Source: Chlamydia trachomatis A/HAR-13 (GTDB taxonomy: Bacteria > Chlamydiota > Chlamydiia > Chlamydiales > Chlamydiaceae). Taken from it: a DNA stretch of 64,000 nucleotides. Position numbers and translations under genes: made by a program. Location: the NCBI RefSeq assembly GCF_000012125.1, contig NC_007429.1, forward strand, positions 1 through 64,000, written 5' to 3'. The first letter of the stretch is position 1; each line of letters opens with the position of its first letter. The notes beneath the pieces are model-generated. The model worked only from the letters and a program-made list of their open reading frames with translations, did no database searches and was not told where the DNA came from. Below are positions 1-9,967 of the stretch, one piece after another.

Positions 1-1770
1 ATGAGCATCAGGGGAGTAGGAGGCAACGGGAATAGTCGAATCCCTTCTCATAATGGGGATGGATCGAATCGCAGAAGTCAAAATACGAAGAATAAAGTTG
101 AAGATCGAGTTCGTTCTCTATATTCATCTCGTAGTAACGAAAATAGAGAATCTCCTTATGCAGTAGTAGACGTCAGCTCTATGATCGAGAGCACCCCAAC
201 GAGTGGAGAGACGACAAGAGCTTCGCGTGGAGTATTCAGTCGTTTCCAAAGAGGTTTAGGACGAGTAGCTGACAAAGTAAGACGAGCTGTTCAGCGTGCG
301 TGGAGTTCAGTCTCTATAAGAAGATCGTCTGCAACAAGAGCCGCAGAATCCAGATCAAGTAGTCGTACTGCTCGTGGTGCAAGTTCTGGGTATAGGGAGT
401 ATTCTCCTTCAGCAGCTAGAGGGCTGCGTCTTATGTTCACAGATTTCTGGAGAACTCGGGTTTTACGCCAGACCTCTCCTATGGCTGGAGTTTTTGGGAA
501 TCTTGATGTGAACGAGGCTCGTTTGATGGCTGCGTACACAAGTGAGTGCGCGGATCATTTAGAAGCGAAGGAGTTGGCTGGCCCTGACGGGGTAGCGGCC
601 GCCCGGGAAATTGCTAAAAGATGGGAGAAAAGAGTTAGAGATCTACAAGATAAAGGTGCTGCACGAAAATTATTAAATGATCCTTTAGGCCGACGAACAC
701 CTAATTATCAGAGCAAAAATCCAGGTGAGTATACTGTAGGGAATTCCATGTTTTACGATGGTCCTCAGGTAGCGAATCTCCAGAACGTCGACACTGGTTT
801 TTGGCTGGACATGAGCAATCTCTCAGACGTTGTATTATCCAGAGAGATTCAAACAGGACTTCGAGCACGAGCTACTTTGGAAGAATCCATGCCGATGTTA
901 GAGAATTTAGAAGAGCGTTTTAGACGTTTGCAAGAAACTTGTGATGCGGCTCGTACTGAGATAGAAGAATCGGGATGGACTCGAGAGTCCGCATCAAGAA
1001 TGGAAGGCGATGAGGCGCAAGGACCTTCTAGAGCACAACAAGCTTTTCAGAGCTTTGTAAATGAATGTAACAGCATCGAGTTCTCATTTGGGAGCTTTGG
1101 AGAGCATGTGCGAGTTCTCTGCGCTAGAGTATCACGAGGATTAGCTGCCGCAGGAGAGGCGATTCGCCGTTGCTTCTCTTGTTGTAAAGGATCGACGCAT
1201 CGCTACGCTCCTCGCGATGACCTATCTCCTGAAGGTGCATCGTTAGCAGAGACTTTGGCTAGATTCGCAGATGATATGGGAATAGAGCGAGGTGCTGATG
1301 GAACCTACGATATTCCTTTGGTAGATGATTGGAGAAGAGGGGTTCCTAGTATTGAAGGAGAAGGATCTGACTCGATCTATGAAATCATGATGCCTATCTA
1401 TGAAGTTATGAATATGGATCTAGAAACACGAAGATCTTTTGCGGTACAGCAAGGGCACTATCAGGACCCAAGAGCTTCAGATTATGACCTCCCACGTGCT
1501 AGCGACTATGATTTGCCTAGAAGCCCATATCCTACTCCACCTTTGCCTCCTAGATATCAGCTACAGAATATGGATGTAGAAGCAGGGTTCCGTGAGGCAG
1601 TTTATGCTTCTTTTGTAGCAGGAATGTACAATTATGTAGTGACACAGCCGCAAGAGCGTATTCCCAATAGTCAGCAGGTGGAAGGGATTCTGCGTGATAT
1701 GCTTACCAACGGGTCACAGACATTTAGAGACCTGATGAAGCGTTGGAATAGAGAAGTCGATAGGGAATAA
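1..1770 (+). CDS. tepP: TepP, tyrosine-phosphorylated type III effector (CT875)
   Basis: Early effector injected by the type III system at invasion, phosphorylated by host kinases and able to recruit the adaptor Crk (known for TepP). The 589-residue protein is Arg/Ser-rich at the N-terminus and has no signal peptide, as expected for a type III substrate. Candidate phosphotyrosine sites followed by Pro at +3 are Y436 (YDIP), Y495 and Y503 (YDLP, in a tandem RASDYDLP repeat, residues 491-506); YxxP is the Crk SH2 consensus. A Pro-rich stretch (PTPPLPPR) follows. Residues 370-396 hold a Cys-rich hydrophobic segment (CFSCC). The ORF begins at base 1, so its promoter lies outside the window. Its chaperone Slc1 is encoded at 48679-49182. 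A strong terminator follows. Confidence 0.93.
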   Translation: MSIRGVGGNGNSRIPSHNGDGSNRRSQNTKNKVEDRVRSLYSSRSNENRESPYAVVDVSSMIESTPTSGETTRASRGVFSRFQRGLGRVADKVRRAVQRAWSSVSIRRSSATRAAESRSSSRTARGASSGYREYSPSAARGLRLMFTDFWRTRVLRQTSPMAGVFGNLDVNEARLMAAYTSECADHLEAKELAGPDGVAAAREIAKRWEKRVRDLQDKGAARKLLNDPLGRRTPNYQSKNPGEYTVGNSMFYDGPQVANLQNVDTGFWLDMSNLSDVVLSREIQTGLRARATLEESMPMLENLEERFRRLQETCDAARTEIEESGWTRESASRMEGDEAQGPSRAQQAFQSFVNECNSIEFSFGSFGEHVRVLCARVSRGLAAAGEAIRRCFSCCKGSTHRYAPRDDLSPEGASLAETLARFADDMGIERGADGTYDIPLVDDWRRGVPSIEGEGSDSIYEIMMPIYEVMNMDLETRRSFAVQQGHYQDPRASDYDLPRASDYDLPRSPYPTPPLPPRYQLQNMDVEAGFREAVYASFVAGMYNYVVTQPQERIPNSQQVEGILRDMLTNGSQTFRDLMKRWNREVDRE

Positions 1771-1804
1771 ACTGGTATCTACCATAGGTTTGTAGCAAAA
1801 AACT

Positions 1805-1847
1805 AAGCCCACCAAGAAGAAATTCTCTTTGGTGGGCTTCTTTTTTT
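1805..1847 (+). terminator. Rho-independent terminator of tepP
   Basis: An 11-bp perfect stem (AAGCCCACCAA at 1805-1815 with TTGGTGGGCTT at 1829-1839), a 13-base loop and a run of seven T. Confidence 0.9.
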
Positions 1848-1914
1848 ATTCAAAAAAGAAAGCCCTCTTCAAGATTATACCAAGATGGGATGTATAATCT
1901 GAAAGGAAGGCGTT

Positions 1915-2187
1915 TTATTCTCTATCCATATGATGGTGGTGGTATCCTCCCTTAGAGGAGCAGCAGTCTCCATGACGTTTTTTGAAGCAGCATTTCAAGA
2001 AGTTTAGGCAGACCATAACCCCAGCGATTCCCGTTACTACATAAGCTGCTTGTGTCCACATGGTTCCTTCACCAAGCAGGTGAGTAAGTAGGTTTACCTT
2101 ATACCCTGTTACTCCTAAAATTCCAGTGTTTATAGCTCCGAGAACAACAATAAGAGAAGATAATCCTCTACAAACTTTACAAAGCAT
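1915..2187 (-). CDS. Small two-helix membrane protein, DUF378-like (CT001)
   Basis: A 90-residue protein with two hydrophobic segments (about 10-30 and 45-65). The first carries a GAINTGILGV motif and the second YVVTGIAGV, which resemble the GALNWGLVG and YilvGlaGl motifs of the DUF378 family of small bacterial membrane proteins. The C-terminal tail is rich in Cys, Lys and His (CCFKK, GDCC, HHHH) and could bind metal, which is inference. It is convergent with tepP and diverges from gatC. Function is unknown. Confidence 0.75.
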   Translation of the reverse strand: MLCKVCRGLSSLIVVLGAINTGILGVTGYKVNLLTHLLGEGTMWTQAAYVVTGIAGVMVCLNFLKCCFKKRHGDCCSSKGGYHHHHMDRE

Positions 2188-2387
2188 GACGTTTCTCCAA
2201 CGTAGATGTATACTTAACTCTGACTTTTAATCTTTTTTACAATTTAATAAAGTCTTTTTTTGTTCTCTCTATTAAAGATGCGTTTTGCTGTCGCAAAAGA
2301 CGCTTCAGTAAGAGTGTTTTTAGTGTAAAAAAGTACGAAGGATTTTATTCTGCATAAGATCATGATTGACCATGTTTAGGATGGAAG

Positions 2388-2690
2388 ATGACAGAGTCAT
2401 ATGTAAACAAAGAAGAAATCATCTCTTTAGCAAAGAATGCTGCATTGGAGTTGGAAGATGCCCACGTGGAAGAGTTCGTAACATCTATGAATGACGTCAT
2501 TGCTTTAATGCAGGAAGTAATCGCGATAGATATTTCGGATATCATTCTTGAAGCTACAGTGCATCATTTCGTTGGTCCAGAGGATCTTAGAGAAGACATG
2601 GTGACTTCGGATTTTACTCAAGAAGAATTTTTATCTAACGTTCCCGTGTCGTTGGGAGGATTAGTCAAAGTCCCTACAGTTATCAAATAG
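2388..2690 (+). CDS. gatC: Asp-tRNA(Asn)/Glu-tRNA(Gln) amidotransferase subunit C
   Basis: Smallest subunit (100 residues) of the GatCAB amidotransferase, which converts misacylated Glu-tRNA(Gln) and Asp-tRNA(Asn) to Gln- and Asn-tRNA. The sequence shows the GatC helix pattern ([11 protein letters not shown] near the N-terminus) and a DLREDMV segment equivalent to the LREDVV motif. The start follows an AGGATGGAAG ribosome-binding site immediately upstream. It is the first gene of gatC-gatA-gatB, with 11 bases to gatA. Confidence 0.93.
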
Positions 2691-2701
2691 GTGGAATCGC
2701 T

Positions 2702-4177
2702 ATGTATCGTAAGAGTGCTTTAGAATTAAGAGATGCTGTAGTGAACAGAGAGCTTTCAGTTACAGCGATTACAGAATATTTTTATCATCGTATAGAAAGT
2801 CATGACGAACAGATTGGAGCTTTTCTTTCTCTTTGTAAAGAGCGGGCTTTGCTTAGAGCTTCACGTATAGATGACAAACTAGCAAAAGGAGATCCAATAG
2901 GGTTACTAGCAGGAATCCCTATCGGAGTTAAAGATAATATTCATATCACAGGAGTGAAAACAACCTGTGCTTCGAAAATGTTGGAAAACTTCGTGGCTCC
3001 CTTTGATTCCACGGTGGTGAGACGTATAGAGATGGAAGACGGGATTTTACTGGGTAAGTTGAACATGGATGAGTTTGCCATGGGATCCACAACTCGGTAT
3101 TCCGCTTTTCATCCTACCAATAATCCTTGGGATTTAGAACGAGTTCCAGGGGGTTCTTCAGGTGGATCCGCGGCAGCAGTTTCGGCGAGGTTCTGTCCTA
3201 TCGCGTTAGGATCGGATACCGGAGGATCGATTCGTCAACCAGCAGCATTTTGTGGAGTTGTTGGATTTAAACCTTCCTATGGAGCAGTTTCTCGCTACGG
3301 ATTAGTCGCTTTTGGATCCTCTTTAGATCAGATTGGACCATTGACAACGGTGGTAGAGGATGTCGCTCTGGCAATGGATGCCTTTGCTGGTCGTGATCCC
3401 AAAGATTCCACTACGAGAGACTTTTTTAAAGGGACGTTTTCGCAAGCCTTGTCATTGGAAGTTCCTAAGTTAATCGGAGTTCCTAGAGGATTCCTAGACG
3501 GACTGCAAGAAGATTGTAAAGAAAACTTTTTCGAAGCTCTTGCTGTTATGGAACGTGAAGGCAGTCGCATTATTGATGTAGATCTCAGTGTTTTGAAACA
3601 TGCGGTACCTGTTTACTATATTGTTGCTTCTGCAGAAGCTGCCACAAACTTAGCCCGTTTTGATGGTGTTCGGTATGGTCATCGTTGTGCGCAGGCTGAT
3701 AACATGCATGAAATGTATGCGCGTTCTCGTAAAGAAGGCTTTGGAAAAGAAGTAACTCGTAGAATTCTTTTAGGGAATTATGTGCTTTCAGCAGAAAGAC
3801 AAAACATCTTTTATAAGAAAGGAATGGCAGTTCGTGCTCGCTTAATAGACGCTTTTCAAGCTGCTTTTGAGCGCTGTGATGTGATCGCTATGCCTGTATG
3901 CGCAACGCCTGCCATCAGAGATCAGGATGTTTTGGATCCGGTTTCTCTATATCTACAGGATGTTTATACCGTAGCGGTAAACTTGGCCTATTTACCTGCC
4001 ATTTCCGTTCCTTCCGGACTGTCTAAAGAGGGTCTCCCATTAGGTGTTCAATTTATTGGGGAAAGAGGTTCGGATCAGCAGATTTGTCAAGTAGGATACA
4101 GCTTCCAGGAACACTCGCAAATCAAACAATTATATCCTAAAGCAGTGAATGGACTTTTTGACGGAGGAATAGAATAA
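2702..4177 (+). CDS. gatA: Aspartyl/glutamyl-tRNA amidotransferase subunit A
   Basis: Glutaminase subunit of GatCAB: it frees ammonia from glutamine and channels it to GatB. The 491-residue protein has the amidase signature: catalytic Lys in GVKDNIH, the Gly/Ser-rich [11 protein letters not shown], and the cis-Ser plus nucleophilic Ser in [11 protein letters not shown]. It sits between gatC and gatB, one base before the gatB ATG, which indicates translational coupling. Length is normal for the family. Confidence 0.97.
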   Translation: MYRKSALELRDAVVNRELSVTAITEYFYHRIESHDEQIGAFLSLCKERALLRASRIDDKLAKGDPIGLLAGIPIGVKDNIHITGVKTTCASKMLENFVAPFDSTVVRRIEMEDGILLGKLNMDEFAMGSTTRYSAFHPTNNPWDLERVPGGSSGGSAAAVSARFCPIALGSDTGGSIRQPAAFCGVVGFKPSYGAVSRYGLVAFGSSLDQIGPLTTVVEDVALAMDAFAGRDPKDSTTRDFFKGTFSQALSLEVPKLIGVPRGFLDGLQEDCKENFFEALAVMEREGSRIIDVDLSVLKHAVPVYYIVASAEAATNLARFDGVRYGHRCAQADNMHEMYARSRKEGFGKEVTRRILLGNYVLSAERQNIFYKKGMAVRARLIDAFQAAFERCDVIAMPVCATPAIRDQDVLDPVSLYLQDVYTVAVNLAYLPAISVPSGLSKEGLPLGVQFIGERGSDQQICQVGYSFQEHSQIKQLYPKAVNGLFDGGIE

Positions 4178-4178
4178 T

Positions 4179-5645
4179 ATGGGCATAGCACATACTGAAT
4201 GGGAGTCTGTGATCGGTCTGGAAGTTCACGTTGAATTGAATACCGAATCCAAATTATTTAGTCCCGCACGTAATCATTTTGGTGATGAACCCAACACGAA
4301 CATTTCTCCTGTATGCACAGGGATGCCAGGATCTCTTCCGGTCTTGAATAAGGATGCTGTGCGTAAAGCTGTTTTGTTCGGCTGCGCTGTAGAGGGGGAT
4401 GTCGCTTTATTTAGCCGTTTTGATAGAAAATCCTATTTTTATCCTGACAGCCCAAGAAACTTTCAGATCACCCAATACGAGCATCCTATCGTAAGAGGTG
4501 GATGTATTCGTGCTGTAGTAGAAGGAGAAGAGAAAACCTTTGAGCTAGCGCAGACACATCTAGAAGATGATGCGGGGATGTTAAAACATTTTGGGGATTT
4601 TGCTGGTGTAGACTATAACAGAGCAGGGGTTCCGTTAATTGAGATTGTTTCCAAGCCTTGTATGTTTAGTGCAGAGGATGCTGTTGCATACGCCAATGCT
4701 TTGGTATCCATCCTCGGCTACATAGGTATTTCCGATTGTAATATGGAAGAAGGTTCTATCCGTTTCGATGTGAATATTTCTGTTCGCCCTCGAGGAAGTA
4801 GGGAGCTTAGAAATAAGGTAGAGATCAAAAACATGAACTCATTTACCTTTATGGCACAAGCTTTGGAAGCTGAAAAACGTCGTCAGATTGAAGAGTATCT
4901 TAGCTATCCCAATGAGGATCCAAAAAAAGTTGTTCCTGCAGCGACTTATCGTTGGGATCCTGAAAAGAAAAAAACGGTTCTGATGCGTCTCAAGGAACGA
5001 GCCGAAGATTATATGTATTTTGTAGAGCCGGATCTTCCTGTTTTGCAGATCACCGAGACTTATATTGATGAGGTGCGTCAAACATTACCAGAGCTACCTC
5101 ATAGTAAATATATGCGTTACATTACAGACTTTGATATCGCTGAAGATTTAGCAATGATTCTTGTTAGTGATCGACATACGGCTCATTTCTTTGAAACAGC
5201 AACTATGTCTTGTAAGAACTATCGTGCTCTTTCGAATTGGATCACAGTCGAATTTGCGGGCCGTTGTAAAGCTAGAGGGAAGACGCTGCCATTCACGGGG
5301 ATTCTTCCTGAATGGGTAGCGCAATTGGTGAACTTCATAGATCGTGGAGTGATCACAGGGAAAATCGCTAAAGAAATTGCAGATAGAATGGTCTCTTCTT
5401 TTGGGGAAAGCCCAGAAGATATTTTGCGTAGACATCCTTCGTTGTTACCTATGACGGACGACCATGCGCTACGCGCTATCGTTAAAGAGGTGGTTGCTCA
5501 AAATACCGCGTCTGTAGCGGATTACAAGAACGGGAAAGCTAAAGCTTTGGGCTTTTTGGTTGGACAGATCATGAAGCGAACAGAAGGGAAAGCTCCTCCT
5601 AAGCGAGTAAACGAATTGCTATTAGCAGCTATGCGAGATATGTAA
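4179..5645 (+). CDS. gatB: Aspartyl/glutamyl-tRNA amidotransferase subunit B
   Basis: Subunit of GatCAB that binds the misacylated tRNA and carries out kinase and transamidase chemistry. The 488-residue protein has the GatB/E opening ([13 protein letters not shown]), a [16 protein letters not shown] block and the C-terminal YqeY-like tail ([17 protein letters not shown]). Length is normal. It is the last gene of the operon, ending at a bidirectional terminator facing incV. Confidence 0.97.
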   Translation: MGIAHTEWESVIGLEVHVELNTESKLFSPARNHFGDEPNTNISPVCTGMPGSLPVLNKDAVRKAVLFGCAVEGDVALFSRFDRKSYFYPDSPRNFQITQYEHPIVRGGCIRAVVEGEEKTFELAQTHLEDDAGMLKHFGDFAGVDYNRAGVPLIEIVSKPCMFSAEDAVAYANALVSILGYIGISDCNMEEGSIRFDVNISVRPRGSRELRNKVEIKNMNSFTFMAQALEAEKRRQIEEYLSYPNEDPKKVVPAATYRWDPEKKKTVLMRLKERAEDYMYFVEPDLPVLQITETYIDEVRQTLPELPHSKYMRYITDFDIAEDLAMILVSDRHTAHFFETATMSCKNYRALSNWITVEFAGRCKARGKTLPFTGILPEWVAQLVNFIDRGVITGKIAKEIADRMVSSFGESPEDILRRHPSLLPMTDDHALRAIVKEVVAQNTASVADYKNGKAKALGFLVGQIMKRTEGKAPPKRVNELLLAAMRDM

Positions 5646-5678
5646 TTTGCAGCATCCTCAAAAAAGGCATAAAAGAGA

Positions 5679-5717
5679 AGAACCCTCTTCATAAAACTAT
5701 GGAGAGGGTTCTCTTTT
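5679..5717. terminator. Bidirectional terminator between gatB and incV
   Basis: A 10-bp inverted repeat (AGAACCCTCT at 5679-5688, AGAGGGTTCT at 5703-5712) followed by CTTTTT. It lies between convergent genes and can serve both strands. Confidence 0.85.
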
Positions 5718-5743
5718 TAAAAGGCTTTATCGCTTTTCCAATA

Positions 5744-6835
5744 TTATTTACGAGAGGGTTTCTTCTTTTGAGATGAATCGGATGAGGAATCCTCTTCCGA
5801 AGATTCGCTGCTGTCTTGTCTTTGCTCTTGGTCTTTATTACGATGATGCTGAGCATTTCTCTCGCTGCGAGAGAGCTTTACGACGCGGCGTGTCGTTTTC
5901 GGAGAAGAAGAGGGTTTGGATGGAGGGGTTATTCCTGAGACATCTCCTGCAGCTACGGTTTCAAGAGCATCCATATATTCAGAAGAAGAGCTGCTGTCAG
6001 AAGAATTCGAGTCGGACAGTTCTTTATCGCTATTTGGTGGAGTGTGGAAGCTAGAAGAAGAGGAGGATTCGGTATCTGAGCTTTGAGGACTGACAGAAGT
6101 TAGAATCTGCTCACTATCTGTAGAATGTGTGGTTGTAGAGGAGAAGAGTGCATCCGGTTGCATGGTTTGCAATGTTTTGTCGACCAACGGAATAGGTGTA
6201 TAGTTTTTTCTTCTGATTGCCCGTTTTCGCCAAGTCTTCCCTCTTTTCATCAAACGAGGGGAATAGCGAACCTCTTCCAGAGCGGAGGATTTGCTTTCTT
6301 TAGGAAGATGGCTCTCCCAGGCAGCTAACTCAACTTGTTCGAGCTTCTTCTGCTGTTTCCATTGCTCGCGATTGCTGAGATATTGATAGGTCACTCTATG
6401 CAGAGACATCAGAGCAAAGCCGAGAGTCATAGAGCCCATTAGGAATAGAGGATTCGCTAAGATTACAGCGCCTCCGCCTACGGCAATAGCAGAAAACATC
6501 AATCCAGCAGCTGTCCCTGTTAGGATAAAAGGAAGAGAGACTGCCGCAACGGTATCAGCAATCTCTTTACTTTTCTGGGATTCGGCAAGATCTGAGACTA
6601 GCAGAGTGACTCCTAGGGCTCCAATAGCTAAGGCTGGAGCGATTGCAAATAAAGCGAGTCCAGACCCTTGTGTCCAGAGAATGATACTCACAATACAGAG
6701 AATACTAATAGCTATAAGAGCAATATCGTAAACATAGCGTAGTTTGGGGTGACGATCGGGTGCCGTCAGAAACCTGGATAAAAGCCCTTTTACCTGTTGG
6801 GGAGATTGGGGAGGGACTGGTGTTACTGGAGTCAT
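5744..6835 (-). CDS. incV: IncV, inclusion membrane protein with FFAT motifs (CT005)
   Basis: Type III-secreted protein of the inclusion membrane. IncV is known to tether the endoplasmic reticulum to the inclusion by binding host VAP proteins. The 363-residue protein has the bilobed hydrophobic domain typical of Incs (hydrophobic stretches about 36-80 and 97-145) and a long hydrophilic, Ser-rich C-terminal tail. In the tail, EYMDALE (286-292) matches the FFAT consensus EFFDAxE, and SFHTPPN (262-268) is a non-canonical FFAT in which Thr replaces Asp. Both sit in Ser/Asp/Glu tracts that look like casein kinase 2 sites. It is downstream of, and in line with, the Inc gene CT006. Confidence 0.93.
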   Translation of the reverse strand: MTPVTPVPPQSPQQVKGLLSRFLTAPDRHPKLRYVYDIALIAISILCIVSIILWTQGSGLALFAIAPALAIGALGVTLLVSDLAESQKSKEIADTVAAVSLPFILTGTAAGLMFSAIAVGGGAVILANPLFLMGSMTLGFALMSLHRVTYQYLSNREQWKQQKKLEQVELAAWESHLPKESKSSALEEVRYSPRLMKRGKTWRKRAIRRKNYTPIPLVDKTLQTMQPDALFSSTTTHSTDSEQILTSVSPQSSDTESSSSSSFHTPPNSDKELSDSNSSDSSSSSEYMDALETVAAGDVSGITPPSKPSSSPKTTRRVVKLSRSERNAQHHRNKDQEQRQDSSESSEEDSSSDSSQKKKPSRK

Positions 6836-6962
6836 AAAATTATCCCAAAAACAAAAAACGCTGAGTACTAGAATCTAGTATAAAATAACCAAAGAGATTG
6901 GAGGGAGATAATTTTTATTTGGTCGTAAAGATTTTAACTTACATAGATTCTAGCACTTCTTA

Positions 6963-7532
6963 TTAAGCGGAAAAGCGTTGGGAAGGGGAGGCTGACTGGG
7001 TCGGCAAAGAGGGGTAGTTCAGATCGGGAGCAGAGGAGGAACGGGGGAGCTTGGCAGCCGCTATTTCGATTTTAAGGGAAGAACTTGGTTTATGTTCTAA
7101 AGCTGGGAAAAGGTGGGTGTAGATTTGGAAGCATGTCTCTACAGTAGCGAAAGCGATACTGACAGAGATCATAGGGAAAATAAATCCTGGAGCCCAAGTG
7201 ATACAACTTACAATGCCTACAATGGTAAGCGCTAAGGAGAAAAGGGACAGAAAGGTTGCTAGAACATATCCGGAGCAACCCTGAAAGCTTTTATGGAATA
7301 GGCAGGAGATCAGACCTCTGATAGGAAATACAAATAAGCCTGCAGCACAAAGCACAGGGAAAGTAATCAGTTTGAGTATACCAAGAAGAAATCCTGCTAA
7401 AGAGGCTATGGATAATGCTGCTTTAGGGTATTTTTGAGCTAGAGGGCTCATGTAGGCAGCGGCAACTCTTTCAGGAAAAACTAAATTTAAAAAGTGATCC
7501 TGTCCTTTTATAGGTGCAACAGTGGAGGGCAT
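6963..7532 (-). CDS. Inclusion membrane protein CT006
   Basis: A 189-residue predicted Inc. Hydrophobic stretches at about 39-95 and 98-128 form a bilobed domain, followed by a hydrophilic tail rich in Ser and Pro that would face the host cytosol. There is no cleavable signal peptide. I recall reports that CT006 associates with host lipid droplets when expressed in eukaryotic cells; nothing in the sequence proves this. It lies upstream of incV in the same direction, with 127 bases between. Confidence 0.82.
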   Translation of the reverse strand: MPSTVAPIKGQDHFLNLVFPERVAAAYMSPLAQKYPKAALSIASLAGFLLGILKLITFPVLCAAGLFVFPIRGLISCLFHKSFQGCSGYVLATFLSLFSLALTIVGIVSCITWAPGFIFPMISVSIAFATVETCFQIYTHLFPALEHKPSSSLKIEIAAAKLPRSSSAPDLNYPSLPTQSASPSQRFSA

Positions 7533-7845
7533 TTTTCCAACTAGGTGTTATGTATGGTAAGCCCGCATTGCGGGCACAAAAATTTATATGCGAGAGATAT
7601 TCTGACAAAAAATCGATAAATTGTATCTATTTTATTTATAGTTAATCAGTTTTGACTAGGATTTACTAGCTAAGAAAAGCTTCTAAATGATTTATTTGTA
7701 CAATCAGTTCTATTCTCAAGAACTATGCCAGAAGTTTGCTAAAAATTTTATTAAGCAGTATGATCTACCAGATCCTAAATATTTGTTTGATAAGAGGAAG
7801 AACTCCCAATTCTAGGGAGATAAGCTGATTGTATGATGGAGTGAT
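7533..7845. other. Intergenic region between CT006 and CT007
   Basis: A 313-base divergent region. It contains a small GC-rich hairpin (GCCCGC-ATT-GCGGGC, 7561-7575) without a T run, an AT-rich stretch at about 7600-7640 suited to promoters, and the 42-codon ORF listed separately. Confidence 0.5.
7687..7815 (+). CDS. Candidate small ORF, 42 residues, unknown
   Basis: An ATG-started ORF of 42 codons (begins MIYLYNQFYS, ends DKRKNSQF) between two divergent genes. It is rich in Tyr, Gln and Lys, has no hydrophobic segment, and has a weak AAGAAAAG upstream as a possible ribosome-binding site. Its stop is 30 bases before the CT007 ATG, so it could be a short leader peptide or a gene remnant. I do not recognise it; chance is a real alternative. 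Confidence 0.3.
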   Translation: MIYLYNQFYSQELCQKFAKNFIKQYDLPDPKYLFDKRKNSQF

Positions 7846-8796
7846 ATGCTTAAAGTTCTTTTCCACACGATGACGCTTTTCGGGCATTTGTTATCGACGC
7901 CTATTTATATTGTCGGAGATGCTTGTGGGAAAGATCGGGATGAGTACAAGAATCCTCCTCTGAGAGCTTTTTCTTTTGAGAGCCAGTTTTTGCAAATAGA
8001 GAACGCAAAATTCAAAACTCTCCCAGATCAATCCTTGGGATATCGACAGGCGGATACCTCGTTGTTTGCTACGATTCCCGTTACCGAGATGTCGGGATTT
8101 CTTTTATCGTCTCGTTATTTAGGAGCTGAAGTCTCTTGGAAAAGCTCTAAAGAGCTGCAAGATACAGATCCGCAAGCTGTAGGATATTTCGCTTTCCAAG
8201 ACAAATCTTTTTATCAGTATATCACATTGTCTGTAGGAGCCTACACACTAGCTCTTACGAATTGGCAGTGGTCTGTACTTTTTTCTGGTATGGTAGACCC
8301 TGAAAATATTGAGATTGGCTCAGGACTCTATCAGGTAGTTTTATCTTCAAAATATCATGCTTCGGAATCGTTATCTGTGATTATGGGAGTCATTAATGAG
8401 GTAGGGCTACATGATAAGCAAGCCTGGCCTTTATTAGGGTTCTCTTATAAACCTGAAGATAGACTCACACTCAATTGTATCTACCCGGTAAATTTTTCTG
8501 CAGAATACCAGTGCACACCTGTTTGCGATTTAGGAGTAGCATATCGCCTGACACGACTTCGTAAAAAATTCCCTAAAAATTCTTTGGCTACCTCTGAAGG
8601 AATTTTTGAGTATTCAGGAAGAGAAATAGAAGGGAATATCAAGCTGATTTTTTGGCCAGGACAAAGCCTCAAAATGTTTGGAGGCTATTCCGTAGGGAAT
8701 GATATTTCATTGGCAAATGCTCATAACGAAGACGAAAAGATCTACAAATTCGGTTCTTCGCTGTTCTTTGGAGCTTCTGCAAATTTGCATTTCTAA
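7846..8796 (+). CDS. Hypothetical exported protein, possible outer-membrane beta-barrel (CT007)
   Basis: A 316-residue protein with a hydrophobic N-terminus that may be a signal peptide (about 1-24). The rest alternates short amphipathic strands (for example YQYITLSVGAYTLAL, YQVVLSSKYH, SLKMFGGYSV) and ends in a terminal Phe (ASANLHF), the aromatic C-terminus typical of beta-barrel proteins inserted by BamA. Function unknown; the barrel call is inference. It is convergent with rnhC, with only 15 bases between. Confidence 0.75.
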   Translation: MLKVLFHTMTLFGHLLSTPIYIVGDACGKDRDEYKNPPLRAFSFESQFLQIENAKFKTLPDQSLGYRQADTSLFATIPVTEMSGFLLSSRYLGAEVSWKSSKELQDTDPQAVGYFAFQDKSFYQYITLSVGAYTLALTNWQWSVLFSGMVDPENIEIGSGLYQVVLSSKYHASESLSVIMGVINEVGLHDKQAWPLLGFSYKPEDRLTLNCIYPVNFSAEYQCTPVCDLGVAYRLTRLRKKFPKNSLATSEGIFEYSGREIEGNIKLIFWPGQSLKMFGGYSVGNDISLANAHNEDEKIYKFGSSLFFGASANLHF

Positions 8797-8811
8797 CAAG
8801 GTAAGTTTGTT

Positions 8812-9714
8812 CTATTGATTGCCCGAACCAAGCACCTCATTGAATGTTTTGAAATGTGTTTTACAGACTTTTTCTAATACAACCTGTCCTTTGTTATGAA
8901 GAATCTCTTTGGCTCGTTGCTTGACTTTCCCAGAAGCTCCTTTTAGAAGGCGGATTTGGTATTGAGATTCTAGGGCGTGTATGGAAGAGAGAAAAGCTTC
9001 ACGAGCTAAGATAGAAGCTGCAGCTACCACCACGTCTTGTTCTGCACGATGACGTTGGATTAATTCAATATCCGAGCACTTCTTGCGAACAGCCTGTAGA
9101 AGGACTCTCTCTGAAGAGGCGAATTGGTCTGAAATAGCAAAGACTGCTCCTGCAGGATGAGGAGCCAAATTATCGATAATAGTGGCGTGTGTCCAAGCCA
9201 GGAGGGAGTTTAAATTCTGGAAATTGGCATATAGTGCGTTATATTTTTCTGGGAACAAGGTAATGACTTTACACGCACAAAGCGAGCGAATGTTTTGGGC
9301 TAAAGAAAGGATTTTAGCATCAGGAATGAGCTTAGAATCACAAATGCTGGTTTTATAAAGAGCTTCTATAGCTTGTGGGGAAGAAGCATATACTCCAGCA
9401 GTGCACAGAGGCCCAAAAAAATCTCCTTTTCCAGATTCATCCACACCAATGCGAGAACGTAAATCCTGTTGTACGTTCTGTGAGGAGAACGTTTGTAGAA
9501 TCTCTGGCTCAAGGAAAAATTCTACAAATTCTTGAGTTCCTTTACCCTGTACTACAATTTTCCCAGATTGATATACAGTGCAGCTAACGGTCGGAGATCT
9601 TCCTTGAAATACAGTGTGAGGGGGGATAGAGATGGTGAACCCTTTCTTTTCTAGTTGTTCTCGAAGTATAGAAAATAAAGAAGGAGACAGTTGCGAAACG
9701 AAAGAGGAGGGCAT
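8812..9714 (-). CDS. rnhC: Ribonuclease HIII
   Basis: Cleaves the RNA strand of RNA-DNA hybrids. The 300-residue protein has an N-terminal substrate-binding region and the RNase HII/HIII catalytic core with RIGVDESGKGDFFGPL (the DE...G motif of HIII) and a later HRAEQDVVVAAASILARE block. I chose the ATG at 9714 rather than the GTG six bases upstream because an AGGTG ribosome-binding site lies just before it. The genome also encodes RNase HII (33750-34403). Confidence 0.94.
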   Translation of the reverse strand: MPSSFVSQLSPSLFSILREQLEKKGFTISIPPHTVFQGRSPTVSCTVYQSGKIVVQGKGTQEFVEFFLEPEILQTFSSQNVQQDLRSRIGVDESGKGDFFGPLCTAGVYASSPQAIEALYKTSICDSKLIPDAKILSLAQNIRSLCACKVITLFPEKYNALYANFQNLNSLLAWTHATIIDNLAPHPAGAVFAISDQFASSERVLLQAVRKKCSDIELIQRHRAEQDVVVAAASILAREAFLSSIHALESQYQIRLLKGASGKVKQRAKEILHNKGQVVLEKVCKTHFKTFNEVLGSGNQ

Positions 9715-9967
9715 GATCACCTAAGAAAAAAGATTCTAATTTTAAGAAAAGGAAGAGCTGTTACCGTAGATTCTTCTTCATATTCTATCATCCTAAAATC
9801 TTTATGATCGAAAAAATTTTCTGCGAAGAATAAAACCTTAAGTGTAACGCTTGAGAAAAAGTCTAGGAAACTTTGATACTAAAAAAGAGGAAATCTAAGA
9901 GGCCTATTTATTTCAGTAACGACAGCCTCCTTTCCTTTTTATGGGTAGAGCAAACCAGGGGAATTAC

